From Streptomyces odontomachi (GTDB taxonomy: Bacteria; Actinomycetota; Actinomycetes; Streptomycetales; Streptomycetaceae), in NCBI RefSeq assembly GCF_024435355.1, contig NZ_JAMJWG010000009.1, forward strand, positions 124,001 to 188,000: 64,000 nt of DNA. Reading direction: 5' to 3'. Under the pieces are notes generated by a model, which did no database searches, was not told the origin of the DNA, and worked only from the letters and a program-made list of their open reading frames with translations. This document shows, in pieces, positions 43,863 to 52,215 of the stretch. The position numbers were made by a program, and so were the translations under genes. Every line of letters starts with the position of its first letter. The stretch's first letter is position 1.

Positions 43863-45305
43863 GTGACCAGCACTACCCCTGAAGATCGAGACGGGAGTGA
43901 CCGGCGCGACGCCGGTCCGATACCCGCAGCCCCCCACCCGACCTCTCCCGCGTCCCCCGCCGCCGCCACATCCGCCGGCTCCGTCCCCGAAGCGGCCCGG
44001 TCGGTCACGGCGGACATACCGGGCGGGCAGCAACGCCCCACGCAGCCGCCGCCCCCCGGCGCACCCGCCCCGGCACGCCGGCGCATCCTCGCCGATCTCA
44101 CCCCGCTGCGCACCTCGGCCGCCTACCGCCGGCTGTGGATGGGCGACACCGTCTCACGGCTCGGCCAGGCGATGACCGCCCTGGCGATCTCGCTCCAGGT
44201 CTACGACATCACCCACTCCAACTTCTCCGTGGGCCTCGTCGGCCTCTTCGCCCTCGTGCCGCTCGTCGCCTTCGGGCTCTACGGGGGTGCCATCGCGGAC
44301 ACCGTGGACCGCCGCAAGCTCGGCCTCTACTCGGCCTGGGGCCTGTGCGCCCTGTCCATCGCGCTGGCCGTGGCCGCCGTCGCCGGCTTCCACGAGGTGT
44401 GGTTCCTGTACGGGATCGTGGCGCTCCAGGCGGTCTGCGGGGCGCTCAACTCGCCGGCCAGGTCGGCGATGGTGCCCCGGCTCGTGCCGCCCGAGCAGCT
44501 CACCGCCGCCAACGCGCTCTCCTCCCTCACCCAGACCTCGGGCACCACGTTCGGGCCCATGCTGGGCGGGGTCGTGGTCGGCCTGTGGGGCTACCAGTCC
44601 GCGTACGTCATCGACGCGGTCACCTTCACGGCCGCGCTCTACGCGATGTGGCGGCTGCCGGCCATGACGCCGGACGGCGGCGGGCGGCGCGGCCGGGCGT
44701 CCGTGGTGGACGGGCTGCGCTTCCTGGCCACCCGGCCGAACATCCGGATGACGTTCTTCTCCGACATGTGCGCGATGATCCTCGCGAGCCCCAAGGCGCT
44801 GTTCCCCGCCATCGCCGTCCTCTGGTACGCCGGCGACGCACGGACCACGGGCCTGCTCGTCGCGGCGCCCGCGGTGGGTGCGCTGGTCGGATCGGTGTTC
44901 TCGGGATGGCTGGGGCGACTGCACCGGCACGGGTTGGTGATCCTGCTCGCCGTCGCCGGATGGGGCGTCGCCACCGCCGTCTTCGGGCTGACCAGAAGCC
45001 TGCCCCTGGGGCTGTTCTTCCTGGCCCTCGCGGGATGCGCCGACCAGGTCTCCATGGTGCTGCGGTCCACGATGCTCCAGGCGGCCACACCGGACGAACT
45101 GCGCGGCCGGTTGCAGGGCGTCTTCATCATCGTGGTCGCGGGCGGGCCGCGGCTGGGGGACTTCCTGGCCGGTTCGGTCGGCGATCTGGCTACTCCGACG
45201 GTCGCGGTCACCGGGGGCGGGATCCTGTGCGTGGCGGCGGTGGCGGTGCTGGGCCTGGTGTGGCGCGGCTTCATCCGGTACGACGCCCGGGCCCCGGAGG
45301 CGTGA
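43863..45305 (+). CDS. MFS exporter, EntS-like
   Basis: 480 residues from GTG 43863; the open frame farther upstream is not used because a -10 box sits directly before this GTG. After about 75 disordered Pro/Ala/Thr residues come twelve membrane helices. FRxLWxG-like SAAYRRLWMGDTVSRLGQ and ALNSPARSAMVPRLVPPEQL are typical of the enterobactin-exporter EntS/tetracycline branch. Substrate unknown; no siderophore genes nearby. Confidence 0.87.
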   Translation: MTSTTPEDRDGSDRRDAGPIPAAPHPTSPASPAAATSAGSVPEAARSVTADIPGGQQRPTQPPPPGAPAPARRRILADLTPLRTSAAYRRLWMGDTVSRLGQAMTALAISLQVYDITHSNFSVGLVGLFALVPLVAFGLYGGAIADTVDRRKLGLYSAWGLCALSIALAVAAVAGFHEVWFLYGIVALQAVCGALNSPARSAMVPRLVPPEQLTAANALSSLTQTSGTTFGPMLGGVVVGLWGYQSAYVIDAVTFTAALYAMWRLPAMTPDGGGRRGRASVVDGLRFLATRPNIRMTFFSDMCAMILASPKALFPAIAVLWYAGDARTTGLLVAAPAVGALVGSVFSGWLGRLHRHGLVILLAVAGWGVATAVFGLTRSLPLGLFFLALAGCADQVSMVLRSTMLQAATPDELRGRLQGVFIIVVAGGPRLGDFLAGSVGDLATPTVAVTGGGILCVAAVAVLGLVWRGFIRYDARAPEA

Positions 45306-45371
45306 GCGGCACCTCCGGAGCGCGGGTCCGACCCGGGGCAGGCAGTGCGGGAGGTCGGCGTCGGCCGGGCG

Positions 45372-46607
45372 TCAGCACCAGCTGAGCGTCGAGTTCTGCC
45401 GCGTGACGTTGCTGATGGTGATGTTGCTGCCCACGCACGGACTCCAGGTGATGTTGGTGTTGGAGACCGTCATGTTCTGGAGGTGGATGTCCGACGACGG
45501 GGCGAACTCGTCGCGTGCCGCGATCCGGACCTCGCCGCCGCCGCTGATCGTGCCGGACTGGCTGGCGATGGTGACGTTGTAGCAGTTCTCCAGCAGGATC
45601 GAGTTGTTCCCGGTGTCGGCGATGTCCACCTTGTCGATCACGGCGCCGCCGCTCTCCGAGACGCAGAAGATGCCGCGCCCGCCACCGCGTGCCTTGACGG
45701 TCCCCACGTGGATGTTGGTGGAGTAGCTGTTGCCGATCCGCCCGTTGCGGTTCGCCATGCGGAACGCGGCGTAGCCGGTGCCGGCGCCCGCCCCGTCGGC
45801 GTCGACGGTGCCGACCGTGGCGTTGATCGTCTCGTTGAGGAGCAGCCCGGAGTCGTGCACGTTGCGGGCGGTGACGGTGCCGATGGTGATGCCGTCGACG
45901 CCGTAGGTCTCCACGCCGTGGGTGCTCGTCCCGGAGACGTAGACGCTGTCGATCTTGACGTTCTTCGCGAACACGCTGGTGTCGCCGTAGTTGTCGATCC
46001 GGACCCCGAGACCGGACGACACCCGGATGTCGATCTGCCCGAGGGTGAGGTTGTCGACGCTCCTCATGAAGATCCCGTACACCGGCGTACCGGTGATGTT
46101 GACGTGCGGGACCTCGACGTCATGCGTGCCGCGTGAGTAGATGGGAGCCATGTCGCCCGAGCCCGAGCCGGTCACATTGATGGTGCCGCAGACGTCCAGC
46201 AACGTGTAGCTGGGCAGCGAGAGCCGCGACCCGGCGCTGACGTTGCCGGAGCCCCGGACGACCACGTTCTGCTTCGAGGTGCGCCCGGACGACAGGCTGT
46301 TCACGCCGGCCTGCATGGCGGCCAGCATGTCGCTGCCCGTGTAGACGGTGCTGCTGCCGTTCTTCGCCGTCCAGGTGCTGCCGCTCTGCACCACCTCGGC
46401 GTTGTAGGACAGGCTTCCGCAGGAAGCGGTGGTCTGCGCCGCGGCTCTGGTCGTCAGGCCGGCGTCACCGGCGGCCGGGGCGGTGCGCGGGTGGCTCACG
46501 ACGGCGTCGGCCGGGGCCGCGACCGTGATCATCGCCGCGCCGAGCGCCAGCACGGCGGCGACGACGCCACCGCGCAGCCGCGAACGGGTGTTGCCCTTTG
46601 ACGTCAT
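45372..46607 (-). CDS. secreted right-handed beta-helix protein (pectate-lyase-like fold)
   Basis: 411 residues. A Sec signal peptide (RSRLRGGVVAAVLALGAAMI...APADA) is cleaved near residue 36. The mature part shows repeating beta-helix rungs (VDNLTLGQIDIR, VDGITIGTVTARNVHDSGLL, CYNVTIASQSGTI) and ends with STLSWC, probably disulfide-bonded. The fold is shared by pectin/pectate lyases and other polysaccharide-active enzymes; no catalytic set could be assigned. A perfect CebR box upstream suggests induction by cello-oligosaccharides. Confidence 0.85.
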   Translation of the reverse strand: MTSKGNTRSRLRGGVVAAVLALGAAMITVAAPADAVVSHPRTAPAAGDAGLTTRAAAQTTASCGSLSYNAEVVQSGSTWTAKNGSSTVYTGSDMLAAMQAGVNSLSSGRTSKQNVVVRGSGNVSAGSRLSLPSYTLLDVCGTINVTGSGSGDMAPIYSRGTHDVEVPHVNITGTPVYGIFMRSVDNLTLGQIDIRVSSGLGVRIDNYGDTSVFAKNVKIDSVYVSGTSTHGVETYGVDGITIGTVTARNVHDSGLLLNETINATVGTVDADGAGAGTGYAAFRMANRNGRIGNSYSTNIHVGTVKARGGGRGIFCVSESGGAVIDKVDIADTGNNSILLENCYNVTIASQSGTISGGGEVRIAARDEFAPSSDIHLQNMTVSNTNITWSPCVGSNITISNVTRQNSTLSWC

Positions 46608-46702
46608 GGGGGCTCCTTCGGCTCACCGCGAGTGTCGGCGCACGGTGAGGTAGCGACGGGACGGGCCGGCGTTGCCGGGGCCCACCCGCGATCGGATGAA
46701 TA

Positions 46703-46716
46703 TGGGAGCGCTCCCA
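46703..46716. promoter_or_regulatory. CebR-type operator (14-bp perfect palindrome)
   Basis: TGGGAGCGCTCCCA, identical to the established CebR-binding sequence of cellulose-utilisation genes in Streptomyces, 96 bases before the beta-helix gene start. CebR is a LacI-family repressor released by cello-oligosaccharides. No cebR, cebEFG or bglC gene is in the window. Confidence 0.88.
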
Positions 46717-46831
46717 ATAGCCGTCGATGGTAGCCATCGAACGGGGTTCGCATAAGGGTGCCGTAAGGGGGATTCTGTTGGGTCCTGTTCAGTCCTTTGG
46801 CGTTCCGGGGCGTTCCTAGGGCGTTCCTCTG

Positions 46832-46859
46832 GCGATCTGCGATCTGCGATCTGCGATCT
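46832..46859. repeat. (GCGATCT)x4 microsatellite
   Basis: Four exact 7-base units just after the matB stop, preceded by three looser GGCGTTCC repeats. Likely slippage-generated; function unknown. Confidence 0.9.
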
Positions 46860-46867
46860 ACGGGGAG

Positions 46868-48367
46868 TCAGGACGGGAGCGCCCGCTTCATGATCTTCCC
46901 CATGTCGTTGCGCGGCAGCGCGTCGAGGTAGCGCACCTCCCGCGGTCGCTTGTGCGGCGCAAGCCGTGCGCTGACGTGGTCGGCGAGGTCGTCGCCCGAG
47001 GGCGGCGCGGCCGGATCCTCCGGCACCACCCAGGCCACCACGCGCTCCCCGAGATCGTCGTCCGGCTCACCGGTCACCGCGGCCTCCCGGACACCGGGGT
47101 GTTCCAGCAGGGCGTTCTCGATCTCACCCGCGCCGATCTTGAAGCCGCCGCTCTTGATGAGGTCGGTGGCCTTGCGCCCCACGATCCGTACCCACCCGTC
47201 CGGTTCCCGCACCGCCATGTCGCCGGTGCGGAACCAGCCGTCCTCGGTGAACGCGTCGGCCGTGGCGTCGGCACGGTTGAGGTAGCCGGTGAACAGGTTC
47301 GTGCCGCGCACCTGGATCTCACCGACCTCGTCACCGGCGGTGCCGTCCGGGCCGTCCGCGCCCTGCAAGGGTTTCCCCTCGTCGTCGACGAGCCGTAGCT
47401 CGACCCCCGGGAGCGGGAGGCCCACCGTGCCGGGCCGTGGCTTCCCGCCCGGCACGACGCTGGTGTTCATCAGCGTCTCCGTCATGCCGTACCGCTCGAC
47501 GACGGCACGCCCGGTCGCCGCGGTGATCCGCTCGTGGTCGTGCACCGGCAGCGCCGCCGAACCGGACACCAGCAGCCGGGCCCGGCGCAGCGCCGCGGCC
47601 AGCTCCGGATCGTCGGGCAGGGCCTCGGCGATGCGGTGGTACATGGTGGGCACCCCGAACAACATGGTCGCGCCGTCGGCCAGTTCGCGTGCCACGCCGG
47701 CCGTGCTGAACCGACCCAGGTGCCGCACCGAACCGCCGTGCCGCAGCGGCCCCAGCACGCCGAGGATCAGCCCGTGCACATGGAACAGCGGCAGCCCGTG
47801 CACCAGCACGTCGTCCGCGGTCCACTGCCAGACCTCGGCCAGCGCGTCCAGGGTCGCCGCGACCGCACGGCGCGGGATGAGCACGCCCTTGGGCCGTCCG
47901 GTGGTGCCGGAGGTGTAGACGATGAACGCGGTGCTCTCGCCGTCGGGCTCGGGAGGCGGGAACGGCGGGCCGCCGGCGTCGGGTGCCGCTGCACCGCCGG
48001 CCGCACCGTCCACGGCCACCTCGACGTCGGCGCGCGGCACACCGCCCAGCACCTCCGGCAACCGGTCGTCGGGCGCGGCGAGCAGCAGCGTCGGCGCGCT
48101 GTCGGACACGATGTGCTCCAACTCGCCGGCGCCCGACTTCGGGTTCAGCGGCACCACGGCAGCGCCCGCCAGCAGCGCGCCCACCACGGCGACCGCGGTC
48201 TCCAGCGTCGGGGTGGCCCAGACGGCGACCCTCTCGGCCACCGCGAGCCGTGCGCCGACGCCCGCGGCATTCGCCCGCAGGGCGGCGTACGTCAGGGACC
48301 GGGTGCCGAAGCGGAGTGCGGGGCGGTCGGGTGCGCCGCCCGCCACGGCGGGGAGGAGTGGGCTCAC
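46868..48367 (-). CDS. matB: malonyl-CoA synthetase MatB
   Basis: ATP-dependent ligation of malonate or methylmalonate to CoA. 499 residues with the ANL superfamily motifs YTSGTTGRPKGVLIPRRA (A3), VPTMYHRIAE, ERYGMTETLMNTS (A5), GWFRTGDMA (A7), GRKATDLIKSGGFKIGAGEI (A8) and the catalytic Lys in PRNDMGKIMKRAL (A10). IPRRAV, LPLFHVHGLILG and the SVRHLGRFS stretch match streptomycete MatB closely. Supplies extender units for polyketides or salvages malonate. Confidence 0.93.
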   Translation of the reverse strand: MSPLLPAVAGGAPDRPALRFGTRSLTYAALRANAAGVGARLAVAERVAVWATPTLETAVAVVGALLAGAAVVPLNPKSGAGELEHIVSDSAPTLLLAAPDDRLPEVLGGVPRADVEVAVDGAAGGAAAPDAGGPPFPPPEPDGESTAFIVYTSGTTGRPKGVLIPRRAVAATLDALAEVWQWTADDVLVHGLPLFHVHGLILGVLGPLRHGGSVRHLGRFSTAGVARELADGATMLFGVPTMYHRIAEALPDDPELAAALRRARLLVSGSAALPVHDHERITAATGRAVVERYGMTETLMNTSVVPGGKPRPGTVGLPLPGVELRLVDDEGKPLQGADGPDGTAGDEVGEIQVRGTNLFTGYLNRADATADAFTEDGWFRTGDMAVREPDGWVRIVGRKATDLIKSGGFKIGAGEIENALLEHPGVREAAVTGEPDDDLGERVVAWVVPEDPAAPPSGDDLADHVSARLAPHKRPREVRYLDALPRNDMGKIMKRALPS

Positions 48368-48625
48368 GGGTGCCTTTCCGCCGCACGGCGCCCGTGGTGT
48401 CGTCGGCGACGGTGCCGTGCCGCTGTGGGGTGCGGAGGTTCTGTGGCGGTGCTTTTCGGGGCTGTGCCTGTCCGGCTGTGTTCGTGTGGCTGTGCCTGCG
48501 TGGCGGTGTGCTGCCGTGGTGGTTCCCTGGCGGTGGACAAGGTACGCGGTGTCCGGAGCCGGCTGGGGACCACCCCGGTGCCGTGCCGGATTCCCGCAGC
48601 TCAGCGGCGCGGGTGGGGGTGTTAC

Positions 48626-48649
48626 CGGGACGCTTGCAGAGTGGTCCCG
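48626..48649. repeat. left-end hairpin of the IS element
   Basis: 6-bp arms CGGGAC/GTCCCG with a 12-base loop directly after the TTAC motif; the expected TnpA recognition hairpin position. Confidence 0.65.
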
Positions 48650-48652
48650 GGC

Positions 48653-49151
48653 TCACGCTGGGGAAGATCGCATTTCAAGGCTGCCCTGACATGCACCTTG
48701 GAGCGGACGCTTTTGCTGCTCGATGTACCGCCGGACGATCGCCAACGGTGCCCGCCGCATGATGCGGAGAAGTACGAGGGCGACCAGAGGTGCCCGGGCA
48801 TGATGGCGCGCTTGATCCGGCCGGTGAACGCCTGCCGAATTGGACGAGCGGAGACGCCCCTGAAGCTGTTGACCAGCTTCGAGATGGCGGCCTTGGGCGG
48901 GATGGGGTCTCCCCTGCTCGAACGGAGCCGAGAGCTTGGGCAAGCACCAGAAGGTGGATGTGATCGCGTTCGCCGTTGAACTCCTTCAGCTCCGCCTCGA
49001 AGTCCTCGCAGATCTTGCGCGTGATCTCTTCGCAGTGCGTCAGCATCTCGTTGTTGAACGCCCCGCGCCGGTACTTCGTCACAAAGACCAAGTGCACATG
49101 CATCGCCGAAATGATGTGTCTGCCACGCCTATAGTCGTTCTGCCCACTCAT
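48653..49151 (-). pseudogene. tnpA: IS200/IS605 Y1 transposase TnpA, frameshifted
   Basis: The N-terminal half is intact: NDYRRGRHIISAMHVHLVFV, TKYRRGAFNNEML, then GERDHIHLLV with the HUH motif (HIH). The frame then runs into unrelated sequence; the middle part (PPKAAISKLVNSFRGVSAR, MPGHLWSPSYFSASCGG) is in another frame, and after a one-base loss within GGCGGGCACC the end APLAIVRRYIEQQKR lies in a third. At least two lesions; the catalytic Tyr region is in the out-of-frame part. Not functional. Confidence 0.85.
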
Positions 49152-49178
49152 GACATCACATGTCATAGGATCTTGGGT

Positions 49179-50981
49179 GTGCAACTCCGCTACAACTACC
49201 GGGCCTACCCGAACGCCTCCCAGCGCCGTAAGTTGGCGAGCGCGTTCGGATGCGCCCGCGTGGTGTGGAACGATTGCCTGCGCGACCGGAAGGCAGCACA
49301 CGCGGCAGGACTGCCGTACGTGACATCAGCCGAGCTGTCCCGTCTCCGTATCACCCAGGCCAAGCGCACCGGGGAACGCGTTTGGCTCGCCGATGTGTCA
49401 GCAGTCGTCCTGCAACAGTCCCTGCGCGACCTGGACACCGCCTACAAGAACTTCTTCGACTCGGTCAAGGGCAAGCGAGAGGGCCGCAAGGTAAGCCCTC
49501 CCCGCTACAAATCGAAGAAAGACACCCGGCAGTCGATCCGCCCCAACACCAACGCCTTCTCGCTCCAGGACAACGGCACGGTATACGTGGCCAAGGTCGG
49601 CAACCTCAAGGTCAAGTGGTCCCGCCGGCTTCCGGGTGCACCCACGTCCCTGACCGTCACCAAAGACAGCTCTGGCCGGTACTTCCTCAGCTTCGTCGTG
49701 GACACCGAACCGGACATCCTGCCCGACCTTCAGACCGATGCCGGTCTCGATCTCGGCCTGTCCGCCTTCGCCGTCCTGTCCGATGGCAGCAAGATCGACA
49801 GCCCTCGCTTCCTGCGTCGGGCCGAGAAGAAACTCAAACGCCTTCAGCGGGAGCTGTCCCGCAAAGCCAAGGGATCGAAGAACCGCGCCAAAGCCCGCAT
49901 CAAGGTCGCACGCCAGCACGCCAAGGTGGCGGACCGGCGCCGGGACTGGCACCACAAGGCCTCCACGCAGATCATTCGCGACAACCAAGCGGTGTATGTG
50001 GAAGACCTTGCGGTGTCCGGCCTCGGGCGCACCCGGCTCGCCAAGTCCGTGCACGACGCGGGGTGGTCCGCGTTCGTCGGCATGCTGGAGTACAAGGCGG
50101 CTCTGCACGGCCGCACCTTCGCCAAGGTGGACCGAGCCTTCCCGTCGTCTCAGGTCTGTTCGGTCTGCGGATTCCGGGACGGCCCCAAGCCACTGCACGT
50201 CAGGCAATGGACGTGCGGCGAGTGCGCCACCGTGCACGACCGCGACCACAACGCGAGCCGTAACATCCTCTTCGAAGGACGCCGAATCGTCGCCACCGGA
50301 CGGGTGGAGACGCCAAACGCCTGTGGAGTGCCGGTAAGACGGGCACGCGTGCTCGCACAGCGCGTTGAAGCAGGAAGCCCCCGGAAGGGTCGGACGACCC
50401 AGGCCGGAATTCCTGGACTTCAGGCCAGGGAGCATGTCAACGTGCCGGGCTATGGAACGATGCCTGGACAAGGAACAGGGTGTGTACGTCGGGAACGCGC
50501 ACACCGACGGTTCCGGAGACCGCGGTTGGCTGCTCGGGCATTTCAAGTCGCCCGGAGACCTGCGCCACAGCACGGACGTGGAGATCAAGTGGTCCACCCA
50601 CCCGGTGGGAGACGAGCGCGCCACGTGGGTCACCGGCGAGCAGCGCACCGCGCTGCTGGTGCTCGTCAGCGGCCGCTTCCGGGTCGAGCTGCGGCACCGT
50701 TCCGTGCTGCTGTCCGAGCAGGGCGACTACGTGATCTGGGGCCCGGGCGTCGACCACTCCTACCGCGCCGAGGAGGAGTCGGTGGTCATGACGGTCCGCT
50801 GGCCGTCCGTGCCCGGCTACGCGAACCCCGCCGACGCGACGTTCGCCGAGGCGACGCCGGGCCAGGAGACGCTGCCGGGGTGAGCGCCGGCCGGGCGTCT
50901 TCGGTCCGGACGGCTCCGGCTACCCGGCGGGGGACTCGGCGGGCACCGGGGCCCGGGTCACGTCCGCGACCACGCAGCTGA
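49179..50981 (+). CDS. tnpB: TnpB RNA-guided nuclease (IS605 type)
   Basis: The element-encoded part, GTG 49179 to the right end at 50440, is about 420 residues, normal for TnpB. The RuvC catalytic set is intact: D191 in GLDLGLSAFAV, E275 in AVYVEDLAV, and D354/D356 in VHDRDHNASRN. The zinc finger has C327, C330, C346, C349. The basic N-terminal wedge domain is normal (RYNYRAYPNASQRRKLASAF). TnpB cuts DNA at sites matching its omega-RNA guide and preserves the element. Oddity: no stop codon occurs inside the element; the frame runs to 50981 through the cupin gene in another frame, so the translated tail is 180 residues of non-element sequence unless truncated. Confidence 0.88.
   Translation: MQLRYNYRAYPNASQRRKLASAFGCARVVWNDCLRDRKAAHAAGLPYVTSAELSRLRITQAKRTGERVWLADVSAVVLQQSLRDLDTAYKNFFDSVKGKREGRKVSPPRYKSKKDTRQSIRPNTNAFSLQDNGTVYVAKVGNLKVKWSRRLPGAPTSLTVTKDSSGRYFLSFVVDTEPDILPDLQTDAGLDLGLSAFAVLSDGSKIDSPRFLRRAEKKLKRLQRELSRKAKGSKNRAKARIKVARQHAKVADRRRDWHHKASTQIIRDNQAVYVEDLAVSGLGRTRLAKSVHDAGWSAFVGMLEYKAALHGRTFAKVDRAFPSSQVCSVCGFRDGPKPLHVRQWTCGECATVHDRDHNASRNILFEGRRIVATGRVETPNACGVPVRRARVLAQRVEAGSPRKGRTTQAGIPGLQAREHVNVPGYGTMPGQGTGCVRRERAHRRFRRPRLAARAFQVARRPAPQHGRGDQVVHPPGGRRARHVGHRRAAHRAAGARQRPLPGRAAAPFRAAVRAGRLRDLGPGRRPLLPRRGGVGGHDGPLAVRARLREPRRRDVRRGDAGPGDAAGVSAGRASSVRTAPATRRGTRRAPGPGSRPRPRS
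50300..50456 (+). ncRNA. predicted omega (right-end) RNA with guide
   Basis: By family rules the RNA scaffold comes from the 3' part of tnpB to the right end at 50440, including hairpin CCTGG/CCAGG and the TCAA terminus. The guide is the next about 16 bases (from 50441), here derived from the leader of the cupin gene. The 5' boundary is a guess. The transposon-adjacent motif should match TTAC on the left flank. Confidence 0.45.
50482..50883 (+). CDS. cupin-domain signal/metabolite-binding protein
   Basis: 133 residues from GTG 50482 (AAGGA 9 bases upstream). In-frame ATGs at 50452 and 50434 would extend it; the latter lies inside the IS end. The cupin core is LVLVSGRFRVEL, SEQGDYVIWGPGVDHSYRAE. 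YVGNAHTDGSGDRGWLLGHF and EIKWSTHPVGDERATWVTGE are conserved in streptomycete homologues as I recall them. It has only one metal-type His cluster. Function unknown; the IS insertion may alter its expression. Confidence 0.8.
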   Translation: MYVGNAHTDGSGDRGWLLGHFKSPGDLRHSTDVEIKWSTHPVGDERATWVTGEQRTALLVLVSGRFRVELRHRSVLLSEQGDYVIWGPGVDHSYRAEEESVVMTVRWPSVPGYANPADATFAEATPGQETLPG

Positions 50982-52215
50982 CGTTGTCCGGCGCCCCCGC
51001 CGCACGCACCAGGCCGACCAGTTCGTGCACGGCGTCCTGTGGTGTCGCGGCCGCCGTCACCGCCTGCCGGAGCCGTTCCGGCGGCAGCACCGTCGACAGG
51101 CCGTCGGAGCACAGCACGTACCGGTCACCCTCCCGCGCCTCCCGCAGCCGTATCTCGGGGGTCCACGGCGCATCGCCCCCCAGGGCCTTCAGCAGGAACG
51201 ACCGCTGCGGGTGCGCCGCCGCCTCGGCCGGCGTGAGGCGGCCGTCGTCGATCATCGACTGGACGACGGTGTGGTCGTGCGTGATCTGGTACAGCTCGCC
51301 CGAGCGCAGCAGATAGGCGCGGGAGTCCCCGATGTGCACCAACGCCAACTGGGAGCCGGTGGCGTTCCACACCAGGGCGGTGAGGGTGCTGCCGCTCTCC
51401 TGAGGCGCGGGGTGGCCGTGGGCCGCGTCCCGGACCCCTCGGACGGCCTCCCGCACGGCGTCGTCGAGCGCGTTCAGGATCTCGCCGGCCGGGATCGGAG
51501 GGCGCACCGAAGCAGGGTCAGCGGTGTCCTCGGACCCCGCGGTTCCCGGGCCCGTGGTGGCTGCCGGCGCGTCCTCCAGGGCCCGCAGCGCGGCCACGGC
51601 GGCGGCACTGGCCGGCCCGCCGCACGGGCCGAAGCCGTCGGCCACCGCGAGCACCCGCGAACCCGCGTGCACCGCGTCCTGGTTGGCCGGCCTGACCAGG
51701 CCGGTGTCGGTGAGCGCCGCATAGTGCAGCCGCAGGCGGACGTCGCACTTGCGGGAGCCGTCGCTCATGGCCGGACCGTCCTTCCCTGAGGTGTGCGACA
51801 GCTGTGACAGGTGGTCCACGAGGAAGGCGGCCAGCTCGCGGCGGGCCGCGGTAGTCGCCTCGACCTCGGCCCAGTACTCCCGGACCTGCCGGGCGGCACC
51901 CTGCGCGTCCCGCGTGCACACCTCACGGATGCGGGCCAGCGGCATGCCCAGGCGGCGCAGCCACGCGACGAGACGGGCCTGCTCCAGCTGGCCGCGGGCG
52001 TAGTAGCGGTAACCGGTGGCCGGGTCGACGTGCGCCGGGCGGAGCAGGTCCAGCTCGTCGTAGAGGCGGAGCGCCTTCGGGGAGAGACGCGCCGCCCTCG
52101 CGAAGGCGCCGATCGTCAGCGACGCCGGGTCTCCCGGGAGACCCGGGGCACTCGGCTGCCCCGTGGTCCCGGGTGCCCTCCCCTTGGGGCTGCCGGGCGA
52201 TGTGTTTCTGCTCAC
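50920..52215 (-). CDS. MerR-family HTH fused to PP2C phosphatase
   Basis: 431 residues from GTG 52215. A MerR HTH and dimerisation helix (about 30-150: TIGAFARAARLSPKALRLYD, GYRYYARGQLEQARLVAWLR) are followed by a PP2C Ser/Thr phosphatase (about 175-420) with metal-binding VLAVADGFG, IGDSRAYLLRSGEL, YVLCSDGLST and APDNVSCVVADV. NQDAVHAG supplies the first Asp. No effector-binding domain of usual MerR type; the phosphatase domain takes its place, coupling dephosphorylation and transcription control. Confidence 0.9.
   Translation of the reverse strand: MSRNTSPGSPKGRAPGTTGQPSAPGLPGDPASLTIGAFARAARLSPKALRLYDELDLLRPAHVDPATGYRYYARGQLEQARLVAWLRRLGMPLARIREVCTRDAQGAARQVREYWAEVEATTAARRELAAFLVDHLSQLSHTSGKDGPAMSDGSRKCDVRLRLHYAALTDTGLVRPANQDAVHAGSRVLAVADGFGPCGGPASAAAVAALRALEDAPAATTGPGTAGSEDTADPASVRPPIPAGEILNALDDAVREAVRGVRDAAHGHPAPQESGSTLTALVWNATGSQLALVHIGDSRAYLLRSGELYQITHDHTVVQSMIDDGRLTPAEAAAHPQRSFLLKALGGDAPWTPEIRLREAREGDRYVLCSDGLSTVLPPERLRQAVTAAATPQDAVHELVGLVRAAGAPDNVSCVVADVTRAPVPAESPAG

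Larger units (their letters stand above)
48626..50440. mobile_element. IS200/IS605-family element, IS608-like ends
   Basis: 1,815-bp element. The left flank ends in TTAC (48622-48625) and the right end finishes in TCAA (50437-50440), the pair of cleavage motifs of IS608-type single-strand transposition. The left end forms a hairpin CGGGAC/GTCCCG (48626-48631, 48644-48649) and the right end has CCTGG/CCAGG (50412-50416, 50425-50429). It contains a broken tnpA (minus) and intact tnpB (plus) diverging from 49.15 kb. No target duplication, as expected for the family. It sits about 40 bases upstream of the cupin gene. Confidence 0.8.

Noticed and set aside
48421..48540. Strongly G/T-rich strand-biased stretch next to the IS left flank
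   Set aside because: Unusual composition but no repeat unit, hairpin or coding sense that could be supported.
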